Assembly (NCBI GenBank): GCA_965232615.1
Contig: OZ246985.1
Span: 1,302,001 to 1,366,000 of the forward strand
Direction of reading: 5' to 3'
Source of the DNA: UBA2779 sp965232615
Lineage (GTDB): Bacteria; Spirochaetota; Spirochaetia; DSM-2461
Length of the DNA stretch: 64,000 nt
Part shown: positions 1 to 8,463 of the stretch, in pieces
Layout: every line of letters begins with the position of its first letter
How positions within the stretch are numbered: position 1 is the stretch's first letter
Position numbers and translations under genes: made by a program
Notes under the pieces: model-generated
The model's database searches: none
Seen by the model: the letters and a program-made list of their open reading frames with translations, nothing else
What the model was told of the DNA's origin: nothing

Positions 1-1610
1 TTCCAGCCAAACAGATGGCTATCGATTCCGAGTATAGCTCTGGAGCTATAACAGAAGAAGAAACCAGAAAACGTAAGAAACACCTTGATGATACCGTGCA
101 GTTTTACGGCTCCATGGATGGTGCAACAAAATTCATAAGTGGTACTGTCAAAGTCAGTATTGTAATCACTCTGGTTAATATTGTCGGAGGGTTGATTGTC
201 GGAACAGCCATTCATGGTGAAGCCCTTCAACAAGCTCTTGTTACATATGTTTCCCTTACGATAGGGGATGGATTGGTCTCCCAGATTCCGAATCTCCTGC
301 TTTCCATTGCAACCGGACTCATTGTAACCCGATCCATCAGTGAAGGGAGTTTTGGGAGTGATGTTCAGTTACAGTTCTCAAGACAATCCCGTATTTATTA
401 CATTGCCGCTTTCTTCATGGCTACCATGGGCATCCTTCCCGGATTTCCATGGTATCTGATGATGCCCCTTGCTGGAATCACAGGATTTCTGGCCTTGCAT
501 CTCAGCCGGAAAAAAGAATCGGAGAAAGTGGATTTGGAAGCTGAAAAAAATGCGGAGGCAGAATCCCTGGAGATTTCACCAGTAGTCCCTCTCGATCCCA
601 TCTCACTTGAACTGGGATTCGGATTAATTCCACTGGTTGACAAAGATCAGGGAGCTGAGCTACTGGCCAGAGTAACCAGAATACGTAAAGAGGCAGCATT
701 AGATCTTGGTCTGGTTGTTCCACGGATCAGGATAATGGATAATATGCGCCTGGAACCATCAGAGTATGCGATAAAGCTGCGTGGAGTTGAAGTCGGACGG
801 GGAGCCATTCTCATGGGGCATCTCATGGCTATAAATCCCGGAGGCGAGCGTGAAGAATTAGAAGGAAAGGATACAAAGGAACCCGCGTTCGGTCTGCCTG
901 CTAAGTGGATCAACGAATCCAGCAGAGAACAGGCTGAACGAGCCGGGTATACCGTTGTGGACGGACCATCAATCGTGGCTACTCATCTGACAGAGATCCT
1001 CAAGCAGCATGCCGGGGAGATTCTGGGACGTCAGGAGATTCGATCCATGCTGGATACTTTGAAGAATGATTATCCTGCTGTTGTGGATGAAGTAACTAAA
1101 AATTTCTCTCTGGGTGAAATACAGAAAGTGCTTCAGGGATTGCTCAGCGAGCAGGTGAGTATTCGGAATCTTGTTGTTATCTTTGAAACACTGGTAGATT
1201 ACTCATCGGTATCCAGGGAAACGGGGTATTTGATTGAAAAAACCAGACAAGCTCTTGGTCGCCAGATCTGTCTGCACTATGCTGATGATAAGAAGAATCT
1301 CCAGGTTTTAACCATAGCGCCGGATGTGGAAAAAACTATACTGGATTCAAGAACGGAAACACCTGCAGGTGAAATCGCTGCTCTTGATCAGACATTTCAC
1401 CAACGTTGGATCAACAGTGTCATCAATGCAGTTAAAAAGGCTCGAGATAATGGGAAATGGCCTGTAATACTCTGTTCTGACGTTACCAGACCCCTGGTTC
1501 GTTCCACAGTGGTCAGAGCCATGCCCGATCTGGTTATTCTTTCAGCTTCAGAAATTGCTGATGGAATTCATTTAGAATCACTTGGTGAAATACCGTCAGG
1601 AGAAATATGA
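1..1610 (+). CDS. flhA: Flagellar export apparatus protein FlhA (5' truncated by window edge)
   Basis: This is the inner-membrane gate protein of the flagellar type III export apparatus (FHIPEP family). The reading frame is open from base 3, giving PAKQMAID before the first internal Met. That matches the conserved cytoplasmic segment of FlhA, so the true start lies upstream of the window. What remains is four hydrophobic segments (within residues about 40-165 of the visible part), a charged linker and the full C-terminal cytosolic domain that docks export chaperones. The TGA stop overlaps the flhF start (ATGATG at 1607-1612), so the two genes are translationally coupled. Family identification is secure. 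Confidence 0.96.
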   Translation, partial: PAKQMAIDSEYSSGAITEEETRKRKKHLDDTVQFYGSMDGATKFISGTVKVSIVITLVNIVGGLIVGTAIHGEALQQALVTYVSLTIGDGLVSQIPNLLLSIATGLIVTRSISEGSFGSDVQLQFSRQSRIYYIAAFFMATMGILPGFPWYLMMPLAGITGFLALHLSRKKESEKVDLEAEKNAEAESLEISPVVPLDPISLELGFGLIPLVDKDQGAELLARVTRIRKEAALDLGLVVPRIRIMDNMRLEPSEYAIKLRGVEVGRGAILMGHLMAINPGGEREELEGKDTKEPAFGLPAKWINESSREQAERAGYTVVDGPSIVATHLTEILKQHAGEILGRQEIRSMLDTLKNDYPAVVDEVTKNFSLGEIQKVLQGLLSEQVSIRNLVVIFETLVDYSSVSRETGYLIEKTRQALGRQICLHYADDKKNLQVLTIAPDVEKTILDSRTETPAGEIAALDQTFHQRWINSVINAVKKARDNGKWPVILCSDVTRPLVRSTVVRAMPDLVILSASEIADGIHLESLGEIPSGEI

Positions 1611-2851
1611 TGCAGAAGTATTTTGAAGAACGTGGACGTAATTATGATGAAATCATGGAAAGACTTCGAAAGAAATATGGTGAGAATTTCCGCGTTCAGG
1701 GCAGAAGGGATGTTCCAGCTTCTGGAATACCAGGATTATTTGGTCGAATGGATGTCGAATTCTTTGGATATATTATTACAAAAGCAGAAGCCAGACAGGC
1801 ACAAAGGAATAAGGATTCAGAAAACAGGGCAGCAATACTGTCATTAGTCGGTGCGAATGTTCCAGCTGTCAACATTGATGATGATAAAGAAAAAACTAAT
1901 CCAGAGCCTCCGGAGATGATGACTCAGGTCCTTGAAGAAATTCGAAGTCTTAAAGGACAGTTGGCTGTAGGGGCATCAACCATGCCTCCAAAGCCTTATG
2001 CCGTTCTAACAGAACTGTCGGATATCCTTAAGGAAAATGAATTTGAAACATCATGGATAGATTCCATTATGAACAGGCTGAGATGCAGTCTGACAGCAGA
2101 CCAGTTGGATAATAGACAGATAGTTCATGATTCAGTGGTAGGGCATATCATTGAATCCATCTCATTTATGACCCCGGAAAAGAAGCGAAAATCACGAATT
2201 ACCATACTCGTTGGACCCACAGGAGTTGGTAAAACAACAACTATCGCTAAACTGGCAGCGCAGAGTTTTCTAACAGGAGCAGTTAGCAATGTCCGAATTA
2301 TAACAGTGGATAGTTATCGCATAGGTGCTCGCGAACAAATGATACAATATGGAGACATAATGGAGATTCCAGTCATCGCGGTTAATGAACCTCAGCAGCT
2401 TGAGCAAGAAATTGAATCATCATCTGATTCCGATCTGATACTGATAGATACCTTTGGAAGCAGCCCTCATGATAAGAATAAAATTGATGAAATGATGAAA
2501 CTTCTCGCAGTCTGTGGAACAGAAGCATCTATACAATTAGTGTTGAGTGCTACAACAACAACATCGAACCTGAGAGAGCTCTTATCCCATTTTCGATTGT
2601 ATGGATATGACTCGATTATAATCACGAAACTGGATGAAACATCCCGAATAGGCGGCTTGATAAGTGGATTGGCAGGCATCTCAGCCAAATTGAGTTATTT
2701 GACTGATGGACAGGGTGTTCCGCTGGATATTGCTGCTGCCCAGCCTTCACGATTACTCGGATATGTGAAAGGGCTTGATTACTCACCTGATATCCTGGAG
2801 GCATTGAACTCCTCTGTCAATCATTCAGCACATGGAGTCAATTATGCATGA
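1607..2851 (+). CDS. flhF: Flagellar biosynthesis GTPase FlhF
   Basis: SRP-type GTPase that sets flagellar placement and number, acting at the cytoplasmic membrane with FlhG. The protein has 414 residues with a charged N-terminal region and a C-terminal NG domain. The P-loop GPTGVGKTTT lies near residue 203, DSYRIGAREQM follows, then a G3-like DTFGSSPHD and the specificity motif TKLDET. The usual DTAG of G3 reads DTFG here, a mild variation. It overlaps flhA by 4 nt and flhG by 20 nt, so all three are one translationally coupled unit. Confidence 0.95.
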   Translation: MMQKYFEERGRNYDEIMERLRKKYGENFRVQGRRDVPASGIPGLFGRMDVEFFGYIITKAEARQAQRNKDSENRAAILSLVGANVPAVNIDDDKEKTNPEPPEMMTQVLEEIRSLKGQLAVGASTMPPKPYAVLTELSDILKENEFETSWIDSIMNRLRCSLTADQLDNRQIVHDSVVGHIIESISFMTPEKKRKSRITILVGPTGVGKTTTIAKLAAQSFLTGAVSNVRIITVDSYRIGAREQMIQYGDIMEIPVIAVNEPQQLEQEIESSSDSDLILIDTFGSSPHDKNKIDEMMKLLAVCGTEASIQLVLSATTTTSNLRELLSHFRLYGYDSIIITKLDETSRIGGLISGLAGISAKLSYLTDGQGVPLDIAAAQPSRLLGYVKGLDYSPDILEALNSSVNHSAHGVNYA

Positions 2852-3701
2852 TCAAGCTGAGAAACTCAGGGAAATAGTTCGATCAAAAAATGACAATAAA
2901 ACCCGGATTATTACTGTCACAAGCGGGAAGGGTGGTGTTGGTAAGACCAATTTGTCGATAAACCTGGCCATTACCTATGCAAAGGCAGGTAAGAAGGTGC
3001 TGGTTCTTGACGCGGATTTGGGATTGGCGAATGTCAATGTCAATCTGGGAATTATACCAAGGTTTAATCTCTATCATGTTATTCGCAAACAAAAAACAAT
3101 GAAGGAAATCATAGTGGATACAGAATATGGTATCCAGATAGTTGCTGGTGCTTCTGGATTCAGTCGAATAGCAAATCTTCTGGATGAAGAACGCCAGAAT
3201 TTTGTTAAGGAATTAACCTCACTTTCAGAAGCCGAAATCATCATAATTGATACAAGCGCGGGGGTGAGCGCCAATGTCCTGGCCTTTGTTGAAGCGGCAG
3301 ATGAAACTCTGGTTATAACGACACCGGAACCACCAGCCATTACCGATGCATATGGTATAATCAAAATCATATCAACTGAAATCGATGACCTGGATATGAA
3401 TCTGAAATTAATAGTTAATCGAGTATCCACAGTCACGGAGGCTAAAAAAGTCGCTCAGAGGGTTATCGATATCACAGGGCAGTTTCTTAATATCAAAGTG
3501 GATTATCTTGGATTCGTCTATGATGATCAGGCAGTTTCGAGCGCTGTCCGCCGACAGCAGCCTTTTACAATCATTGATCCACAATGCAGAGCATCTCAGT
3601 GTATGCAGTTTATAATAAGCCGATTGGAGAAAGTTGAATATCATGAAGGAAAGGGTGTATCTCAATTCCTTAAAAAACTTTTCAAACGTATGGATAGTTG
3701 A
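2832..3701 (+). CDS. flhG: MinD-like flagellar number regulator FlhG
   Basis: ParA/MinD-family ATPase, 289 aa. It carries the deviant Walker A SGKGGVGKT near residue 30, then DADLGLANVNVNLG and the switch IIDTSAG. The N-terminus contains DQAEKLRE, which fits the DQAxxLR activator helix that stimulates the FlhF GTPase in characterised FlhG proteins; this identifies it as FlhG and not a cell-division MinD. The start overlaps flhF by 20 nt; a second in-frame ATG at 2844 (MHDQ) is an equally good start. A separate MinD-like ATPase is encoded near 51 kb. Confidence 0.93.
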   Translation: MESIMHDQAEKLREIVRSKNDNKTRIITVTSGKGGVGKTNLSINLAITYAKAGKKVLVLDADLGLANVNVNLGIIPRFNLYHVIRKQKTMKEIIVDTEYGIQIVAGASGFSRIANLLDEERQNFVKELTSLSEAEIIIIDTSAGVSANVLAFVEAADETLVITTPEPPAITDAYGIIKIISTEIDDLDMNLKLIVNRVSTVTEAKKVAQRVIDITGQFLNIKVDYLGFVYDDQAVSSAVRRQQPFTIIDPQCRASQCMQFIISRLEKVEYHEGKGVSQFLKKLFKRMDS

Positions 3702-3732
3702 CGGTGTTCCAGAGGTTCAATATCCTTGAATT

Positions 3733-3749
3733 GTTTTTTAGAGGTGCCC
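3733..3749. repeat. Solo terminus of a MITE-1 type element
   Basis: The 17 bases match the outer end of the MITE-1 family (TTTTTTAGAGGTGCCC) found complete at 34, 39, 41, 47 and 57 kb. No second terminus is nearby, so this is a relic. It sits in the 160-bp gap between flhG and the next gene. Confidence 0.6.
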
Positions 3750-3861
3750 TTTATGGAGAATTGAGTGAAAACAGTAATATCGGAACTGGGTCGGAAAAAG
3801 TTATTGAAACAAACCCTCTGCCGAATTCCTGGGAAGGCTTTGAATAAAGGAAGACGGTCTG

Positions 3862-4338
3862 TTGAATGATTTGATTCATTGGAAATTTGTCGCAGCAGTA
3901 GACATTTTGGCATTTGTAGTATTACTTTTAAGTGGTATCCTGGGAGGAGTGGGTTTCTGGGTATTGGTAGTCAGAGCCTTGATCGTTATTTTTCTGTTTA
4001 CAGTATTTGCTGTCGGTATCAATATACTCGTAGTGAAGATATATCCTGAATTGTTGACGATTATGACATCTGATTCTGATAGATCTGTGGAAACAGGAAC
4101 CGTAGTTGATATTTTGTCGGATGCTGATGAGCATACAATATCACAACCCTTTCAGGATGAGAGTGAATCATATGAATCAGTTAATACTGAGGGAGATACT
4201 GCCCTGGAGACAGAAGGTACTTCCATGAAGCTGAAGAATAAATCGCAATCACTGGCAGAATCTTTCAGTAATGAACATTCGCCAGCCTTGATGGCAAAGG
4301 CTATCCGATCTGTTATTGTAAAGGATGAGAAAGGTTAA
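3862..4338 (+). CDS. Two-helix membrane protein of the flagellar operon, function unknown
   Basis: 158 aa, starting with TTG and preceded by AAGGAAG about ten bases upstream. Residues about 10-60 form two closely spaced hydrophobic helices. The rest is acidic and Ser/Thr-rich (residues 75-130), ending in a basic tail with a KAIRSVIVKDEKG-like end. It lies between flhG and the sigma factor and is 3 nt from the latter, so it is co-transcribed with motility genes. A small membrane protein at this place appears to be a feature of spirochaete flagellar operons, but I know of no established function. Confidence 0.8.
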   Translation: MNDLIHWKFVAAVDILAFVVLLLSGILGGVGFWVLVVRALIVIFLFTVFAVGINILVVKIYPELLTIMTSDSDRSVETGTVVDILSDADEHTISQPFQDESESYESVNTEGDTALETEGTSMKLKNKSQSLAESFSNEHSPALMAKAIRSVIVKDEKG

Positions 4339-4341
4339 TTC

Positions 4342-5136
4342 ATGCTTGATGACGAAATTCAGATAGCCGGCATACCAGAAAAAGATTTGTGGAAAGAGTA
4401 CCGGGCAACAGGTGATCAGAGTATACGTGATGCCATTGTTAAGCAGTATGCTCCATTAGTGAAATATGTCGCGGGAAAAATTTCTATTGGAATGCCGCAG
4501 AATGTCGATTTTGACGACCTTGTAGGATTCGGCATATTTGGACTTTTCGATGCTATTGAGAAGTTTGATGTTGACAAGCATATTAAATTCAAGACCTACG
4601 CAGTGACAAGAATAAGGGGAGCAATATTTGATGAACTTCGTTCCATCGACTGGGTTCCTCGATCTGTTCGCCAGAAAACTCGTGAAATTGATGAGACAAT
4701 ACAGGAGTTGGAAGCTCGGATTGGCCGATCAGCAACTCATGAAGAAGTAGCAAATGAAATGGGTGTCAATATTGAGCAATATAATCAAATAATGCTCAAA
4801 GTCAACAGTTCATCTTTGATGTCGCTCAACGATATCTGGTATTCAGGTGATGATAATGATAAGATCCCCATTGCAGACAACATTGAGTCTGTGAGTTCAT
4901 TTCGTCCGGATACAATTGCTGAGAAGAATGATTTAAGACGAGTTATTATTGAAGCAATAAATGAATTGCCAGAGAAAGAAAAGAAAGTTCTGGTACTCTA
5001 CTACTATGAAGACCTTACTCTCAAAGAGATAGGAAAAGTCCTTGGAGTGACTGAATCAAGAATTTCACAGCTGCATACCAAGGCTGTCAGCCGTCTTCAG
5101 ACAAAGCTAACAAACATTAAAAAAGGTATTTTTTGA
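4342..5136 (+). CDS. fliA: Flagellar/sporulation-type sigma factor (FliA/WhiG family)
   Basis: RNA polymerase sigma factor of the sigma-28 group, 264 aa. Region 2 includes VKYVAGKI and a FDDLVGFGIFGLFDAIEKFD segment. The core-binding stretch is FKTYAVTRIRGAIFDELRSID, and region 4 ends in the helix-turn-helix LKEIGKVLGVTESRISQLHTK. Its position directly after flhA-flhF-flhG supports a role in transcribing late flagellar and chemotaxis genes. The stop overlaps the next gene (TGATG). Confidence 0.93.
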   Translation: MLDDEIQIAGIPEKDLWKEYRATGDQSIRDAIVKQYAPLVKYVAGKISIGMPQNVDFDDLVGFGIFGLFDAIEKFDVDKHIKFKTYAVTRIRGAIFDELRSIDWVPRSVRQKTREIDETIQELEARIGRSATHEEVANEMGVNIEQYNQIMLKVNSSSLMSLNDIWYSGDDNDKIPIADNIESVSSFRPDTIAEKNDLRRVIIEAINELPEKEKKVLVLYYYEDLTLKEIGKVLGVTESRISQLHTKAVSRLQTKLTNIKKGIF

Positions 5137-7103
5137 TGTCACTCAGCCTTGAAGATTTCCGATCAAGGATGCGCAACGAATCAGAAAAAACCAGGAAAAT
5201 AGTGAGTGTACAGGTTTCTGGATTCAATTTGGAAGATGCATTGAAGCAGGCCTCCCTGGAACTTACACTTCCTCTTCGAAGTTTGGATTATGAAGTACTT
5301 GAACGCGGGAGTAGAGGATTCCTGGGATATAAGCGTACTCCATGCCGCATAATCGCATATGAAGCCCATAAAACCAAATCGAAAGCACAGAATATGGGTT
5401 CCGACCCGGAGAGCGTCATTGGAATGGATAAGAGTGATTTGTTGCAGGATAATCCTAACCAGGATGGTCGTATTGCTATACGCCTTGCATCGAAAGGAGC
5501 ATTGGTGAAGGTGTTCCCTCCCAAAGGAACTGGTATGCCTGCAACGATGGAAGAATGCATTGGCAGACTTCAATCCAGAGGAGTAACAGATATTGCCATG
5601 CCTCTTCTATCATCAGTCGTCGAAAGAGCAGATCAGATCTGGGTCAAATGCGGTGATTTTGAATATGTACCAGAGTACAGTGCCATCCCCTCCCTTAATA
5701 TTATGGAAAATGGAATGAAAGCTTTTCTTACTATACAGAAACCAGGTATTGGAGGAACGGATTTATCCGCCGAAGACATACAGGGATTCATGTACAGTCA
5801 CAGCATTATTCATGGAATTCGCGAAGATGTGATTCAGGAATTAGAAGACTTCCCACAGTATGGACTTGCATTTTCAGTTGCTGAGGGTACACCTCCAGTG
5901 CATGGTTCAGACGCGGAGATAATATATGAATTCGAAACTAAACACAGCCGTATCAATATTGATGAACAGGATGGTTCTGTTGATTTCAAGGCAATGAAAC
6001 TCGTGCACAATGTTGTAGAAGGTCAGGTTCTTGCCAGAAAAATTCCAGCCGAAGCTGGTATTGATGGTCAGAATATATATGGAGTCCACATGCCGGCAAA
6101 AGATGGCCGTGATCTGGAATTTTCAATCGGAAAGAATGTTGTTGTTGTAGAAAAGGGCCATACAGTGAAATCAACAGTGAATGGTCATGTCCTTCTTAAA
6201 TCTGGAGTGATAAGTGTTGAAACAATACTCATAATACCAGATAACGTTGATATGAAAACAGGCAATATAAATGTTCTGGGATCAGTGGATATCAAAGGAA
6301 ATGTAGAAGATGGTTATTCTGTCAAAGCCCAGGGAAATATCACAGTATCTGGTTATGTCAGTAAGGCCAATCTTACTGCTGGTGGTGATATATTAGTCTC
6401 TCGAGGTATCAATGGAGGAGAAGGTGATGAGTTTGGGCACATTACGGCAGGAAAAAGTCTCTGGTCTACATTTATTCAGAATGCTGAGGTGGTATCAGGG
6501 GAGTTTGTAATAGTTAGCTCTGGTATTGTTAATTCGAATATTGTTGCCCAGAGAAAAGTCCTTTGCAAGGGAAAAAGAGCACGAATTGTCGGTAGCCATG
6601 TTAAAACATCTGAGGAAGTCAATGCCGTTACACTTGGATCTGTCAGTGGAGTGAAAACCATTATTGAGGTTGGTTTTGATCCAAAGGTAAAAGAGGAAAT
6701 CGATAGATTGACAAAAGAACGAACTCTGCTGGAGAAGCAGCGTTCCAAAATTCACCTGAGTCTCCAGAGAATCCTGCGAAAGGTCAAAGTTAAGAAATTT
6801 CGGCTTACTGATGAAAAAAAAGCAGTATTCAAGGATTTGAAAGTTCAATTCAACTCTCTTAATTCACAAGTTGAAGCAATAAACGAAGAAATAAAACAAC
6901 GTCAGGACTACCTGGATGCTCTTGTGCTGAAAGGGAAAATTTCCGCATCAAACAAAGTACTGGCTGGTGTTGTTTTGCGGATCAAAGATGTTGAATATGC
7001 AGTGAGAGATGCTTATACGAGCCCAGTCACTTTTTTACGCGAGAAGGATTATATACGAATGATAAAATATCAGGCTATAGAGGATGACATAACCAGGAGT
7101 TAA
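5136..7103 (+). CDS. FapA-family (DUF342) protein with N-terminal Jag-N domain
   Basis: About 655 aa. The ATG at 5136 is chosen over an upstream TTG because it overlaps the sigma-factor stop and follows an AAAAAGG stretch. Residues about 15-70 resemble the Jag_N domain (VSVQVSGFNLEDALKQA, then LERGSRGFLGY). The middle (about 90-490) is the flagellar assembly protein A / DUF342 beta-helix type with many short V/G repeats such as GNINVLGSVDIKGNV. Residues about 515-600 are a coiled coil. FapA proteins are found near motility genes and have been linked to polar targeting; the exact role in spirochaetes is not established. Confidence 0.88.
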   Translation: MSLSLEDFRSRMRNESEKTRKIVSVQVSGFNLEDALKQASLELTLPLRSLDYEVLERGSRGFLGYKRTPCRIIAYEAHKTKSKAQNMGSDPESVIGMDKSDLLQDNPNQDGRIAIRLASKGALVKVFPPKGTGMPATMEECIGRLQSRGVTDIAMPLLSSVVERADQIWVKCGDFEYVPEYSAIPSLNIMENGMKAFLTIQKPGIGGTDLSAEDIQGFMYSHSIIHGIREDVIQELEDFPQYGLAFSVAEGTPPVHGSDAEIIYEFETKHSRINIDEQDGSVDFKAMKLVHNVVEGQVLARKIPAEAGIDGQNIYGVHMPAKDGRDLEFSIGKNVVVVEKGHTVKSTVNGHVLLKSGVISVETILIIPDNVDMKTGNINVLGSVDIKGNVEDGYSVKAQGNITVSGYVSKANLTAGGDILVSRGINGGEGDEFGHITAGKSLWSTFIQNAEVVSGEFVIVSSGIVNSNIVAQRKVLCKGKRARIVGSHVKTSEEVNAVTLGSVSGVKTIIEVGFDPKVKEEIDRLTKERTLLEKQRSKIHLSLQRILRKVKVKKFRLTDEKKAVFKDLKVQFNSLNSQVEAINEEIKQRQDYLDALVLKGKISASNKVLAGVVLRIKDVEYAVRDAYTSPVTFLREKDYIRMIKYQAIEDDITRS

Positions 7104-7107
7104 TACT

Positions 7108-7434
7108 ATGAGTATTAAACCCATTGACTTGCAGTCTTTGTTCGCAAAAATGGATGAGGTAAGCAGAGAACAGGCCCATGCCAAGGAGCATTCAACTCTC
7201 CAACAATCTCATGCTGCCAGGACACAGGTAGCCCGAGAGCTTGAAGAGGATAGACGGGTTACAGAGTCTTCAGGGGATCAGGAACTGGATAAAATCAAGG
7301 ATGATGAGTCCAGTAAACAAAATGGTGATTATAGACACAATGGCAGCGAAGGGAAAGATACACCTGGAGATAAAAAAGGCCGTACCATAATTAAGGACCA
7401 GAATGTGGGTCAGCACATTGATCTGAAAGGATAG
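7108..7434 (+). CDS. Small charged protein downstream of FapA-like gene, unknown
   Basis: 108 aa, highly charged and predicted disordered, with a helical N-terminus beginning MSIKPIDLQSLFAKMDEVSREQ and a Gly/Lys/Asp-rich tail. No membrane segment or known motif. It starts 4 nt after the FapA-like gene and ends 3 nt before the next gene, so it is part of the flagellar operon. The MxIKPIDLQxxF-like start looks conserved-type rather than random, but I cannot assign a function. Confidence 0.72.
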   Translation: MSIKPIDLQSLFAKMDEVSREQAHAKEHSTLQQSHAARTQVARELEEDRRVTESSGDQELDKIKDDESSKQNGDYRHNGSEGKDTPGDKKGRTIIKDQNVGQHIDLKG

Positions 7435-7437
7435 TCC

Positions 7438-7938
7438 ATGCAGGTTCTTACATTGGCTGCTTCATCCCTCATTGCCGGTATGACAAGTCTGATATTCATT
7501 TTATGGTGGAATAAGCGCGTAAAGGATGGAGCTGGTACCCAGAAAGCTGTCAATCGGTTGCAGTCAGAGATTGGAGAACTCATTACCGAAATTAACAGTA
7601 CTACTGAACGCAGTATTGCATTGTTGGAGAACAAAATATCATCATTAAATGCCTTGATGGACAAAGCGGGCAGAATTCAAAAGGTTCTGGCAATAGAAAA
7701 AGAAAGGAATGAATCAACTGACCGTATATACTCTGAGTTGAGTAGGAGTAAATCACTTCCGATTGTTCCTCCTGACCAATCCTCAGTCTCCAGAACAAAT
7801 TTCGACTCTTTATCCGATCGTAACAAGGTTCTCTTCCTCCACCGTCAGGGGGATTCCGTAGATTCCATTACAAAGGCACTGGCAATGAGTCGGGGTGAGG
7901 TGGAATTGATTATTGCTCTCTACGACAGTAATTCCTGA
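7438..7938 (+). CDS. Membrane-anchored coiled-coil protein with C-terminal HTH-like segment
   Basis: 166 aa. One N-terminal transmembrane helix (about residues 5-24, ASSLIAGMTSLIFILWW) is followed by a coiled coil (about 40-100). The C-terminal stretch LFLHRQGDSVDSITKALAMSRGEVELIIAL resembles a helix-turn-helix of the kind seen in DUF6115-like proteins of flagellar operons. It is the last gene of the 1-8 kb operon and converges with ilvN, leaving only 24 nt between the two stops. Function unknown. Confidence 0.75.
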   Translation: MQVLTLAASSLIAGMTSLIFILWWNKRVKDGAGTQKAVNRLQSEIGELITEINSTTERSIALLENKISSLNALMDKAGRIQKVLAIEKERNESTDRIYSELSRSKSLPIVPPDQSSVSRTNFDSLSDRNKVLFLHRQGDSVDSITKALAMSRGEVELIIALYDSNS

Positions 7939-7962
7939 CACGATGAAGATGCCCATAACAGT

Positions 7963-8463
7963 TCAGGCTGTTGATTCTGTCCCCCGGCTCATTACTACTT
8001 TTCCGGTGCGAACCAGTTCAATTATTCCAAATGGTTTCATCATCTGCTGAAAGGCATCCACTTTTGTTGTTTGTCCGGTTATCTGGAATGTCATGGTTTC
8101 ATCGCTGATATCCACAGCCTGACTGCGAAAGGTATCAGCAATTTGGAGGATTTGAGTCCGTATTTCTGGACGGCAGGTGATTTTGACCAATGCAAGTTCC
8201 CGTTGAACAACATTGTCTGCGACGTGATCGACGGCATGGATAACATCAACAAGACGGTTGAGCTGAGCAAGCATTAGAGTTAGTGTTCGCTCATCTCCGG
8301 TCGCTTCAATATTCATTCGTGAGAATTGGGCAGATTGCCCCTGGGATACAACGAGACTGTCGATGTTGTAGCCGCGTCTGGCAAAAACCAATGCAATCCG
8401 GGTAAGCACACCTGGTTTATTGCTTACCAGAAGGCTGATAGTGTGTTTCATTGTATTCATCAT
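7963..8463 (-). CDS. ilvN: Acetolactate synthase small (regulatory) subunit
   Basis: 166 aa regulatory subunit with the N-terminal ACT domain HTISLLVSNKPGVLTRIALVFARRG and the typical NIDSLVVSQG. The C-terminal half has the usual KVDAFQQMMKPFGIIELVRTG segment. It confers valine feedback control on IlvB in the branched-chain amino acid pathway. Its start overlaps the ilvB stop (ATGATGA, 8460-8463), and GGAGG lies inside the 3' end of ilvB, so synthesis of the subunits is coupled. Confidence 0.95.
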   Translation of the reverse strand: MMNTMKHTISLLVSNKPGVLTRIALVFARRGYNIDSLVVSQGQSAQFSRMNIEATGDERTLTLMLAQLNRLVDVIHAVDHVADNVVQRELALVKITCRPEIRTQILQIADTFRSQAVDISDETMTFQITGQTTKVDAFQQMMKPFGIIELVRTGKVVMSRGTESTA

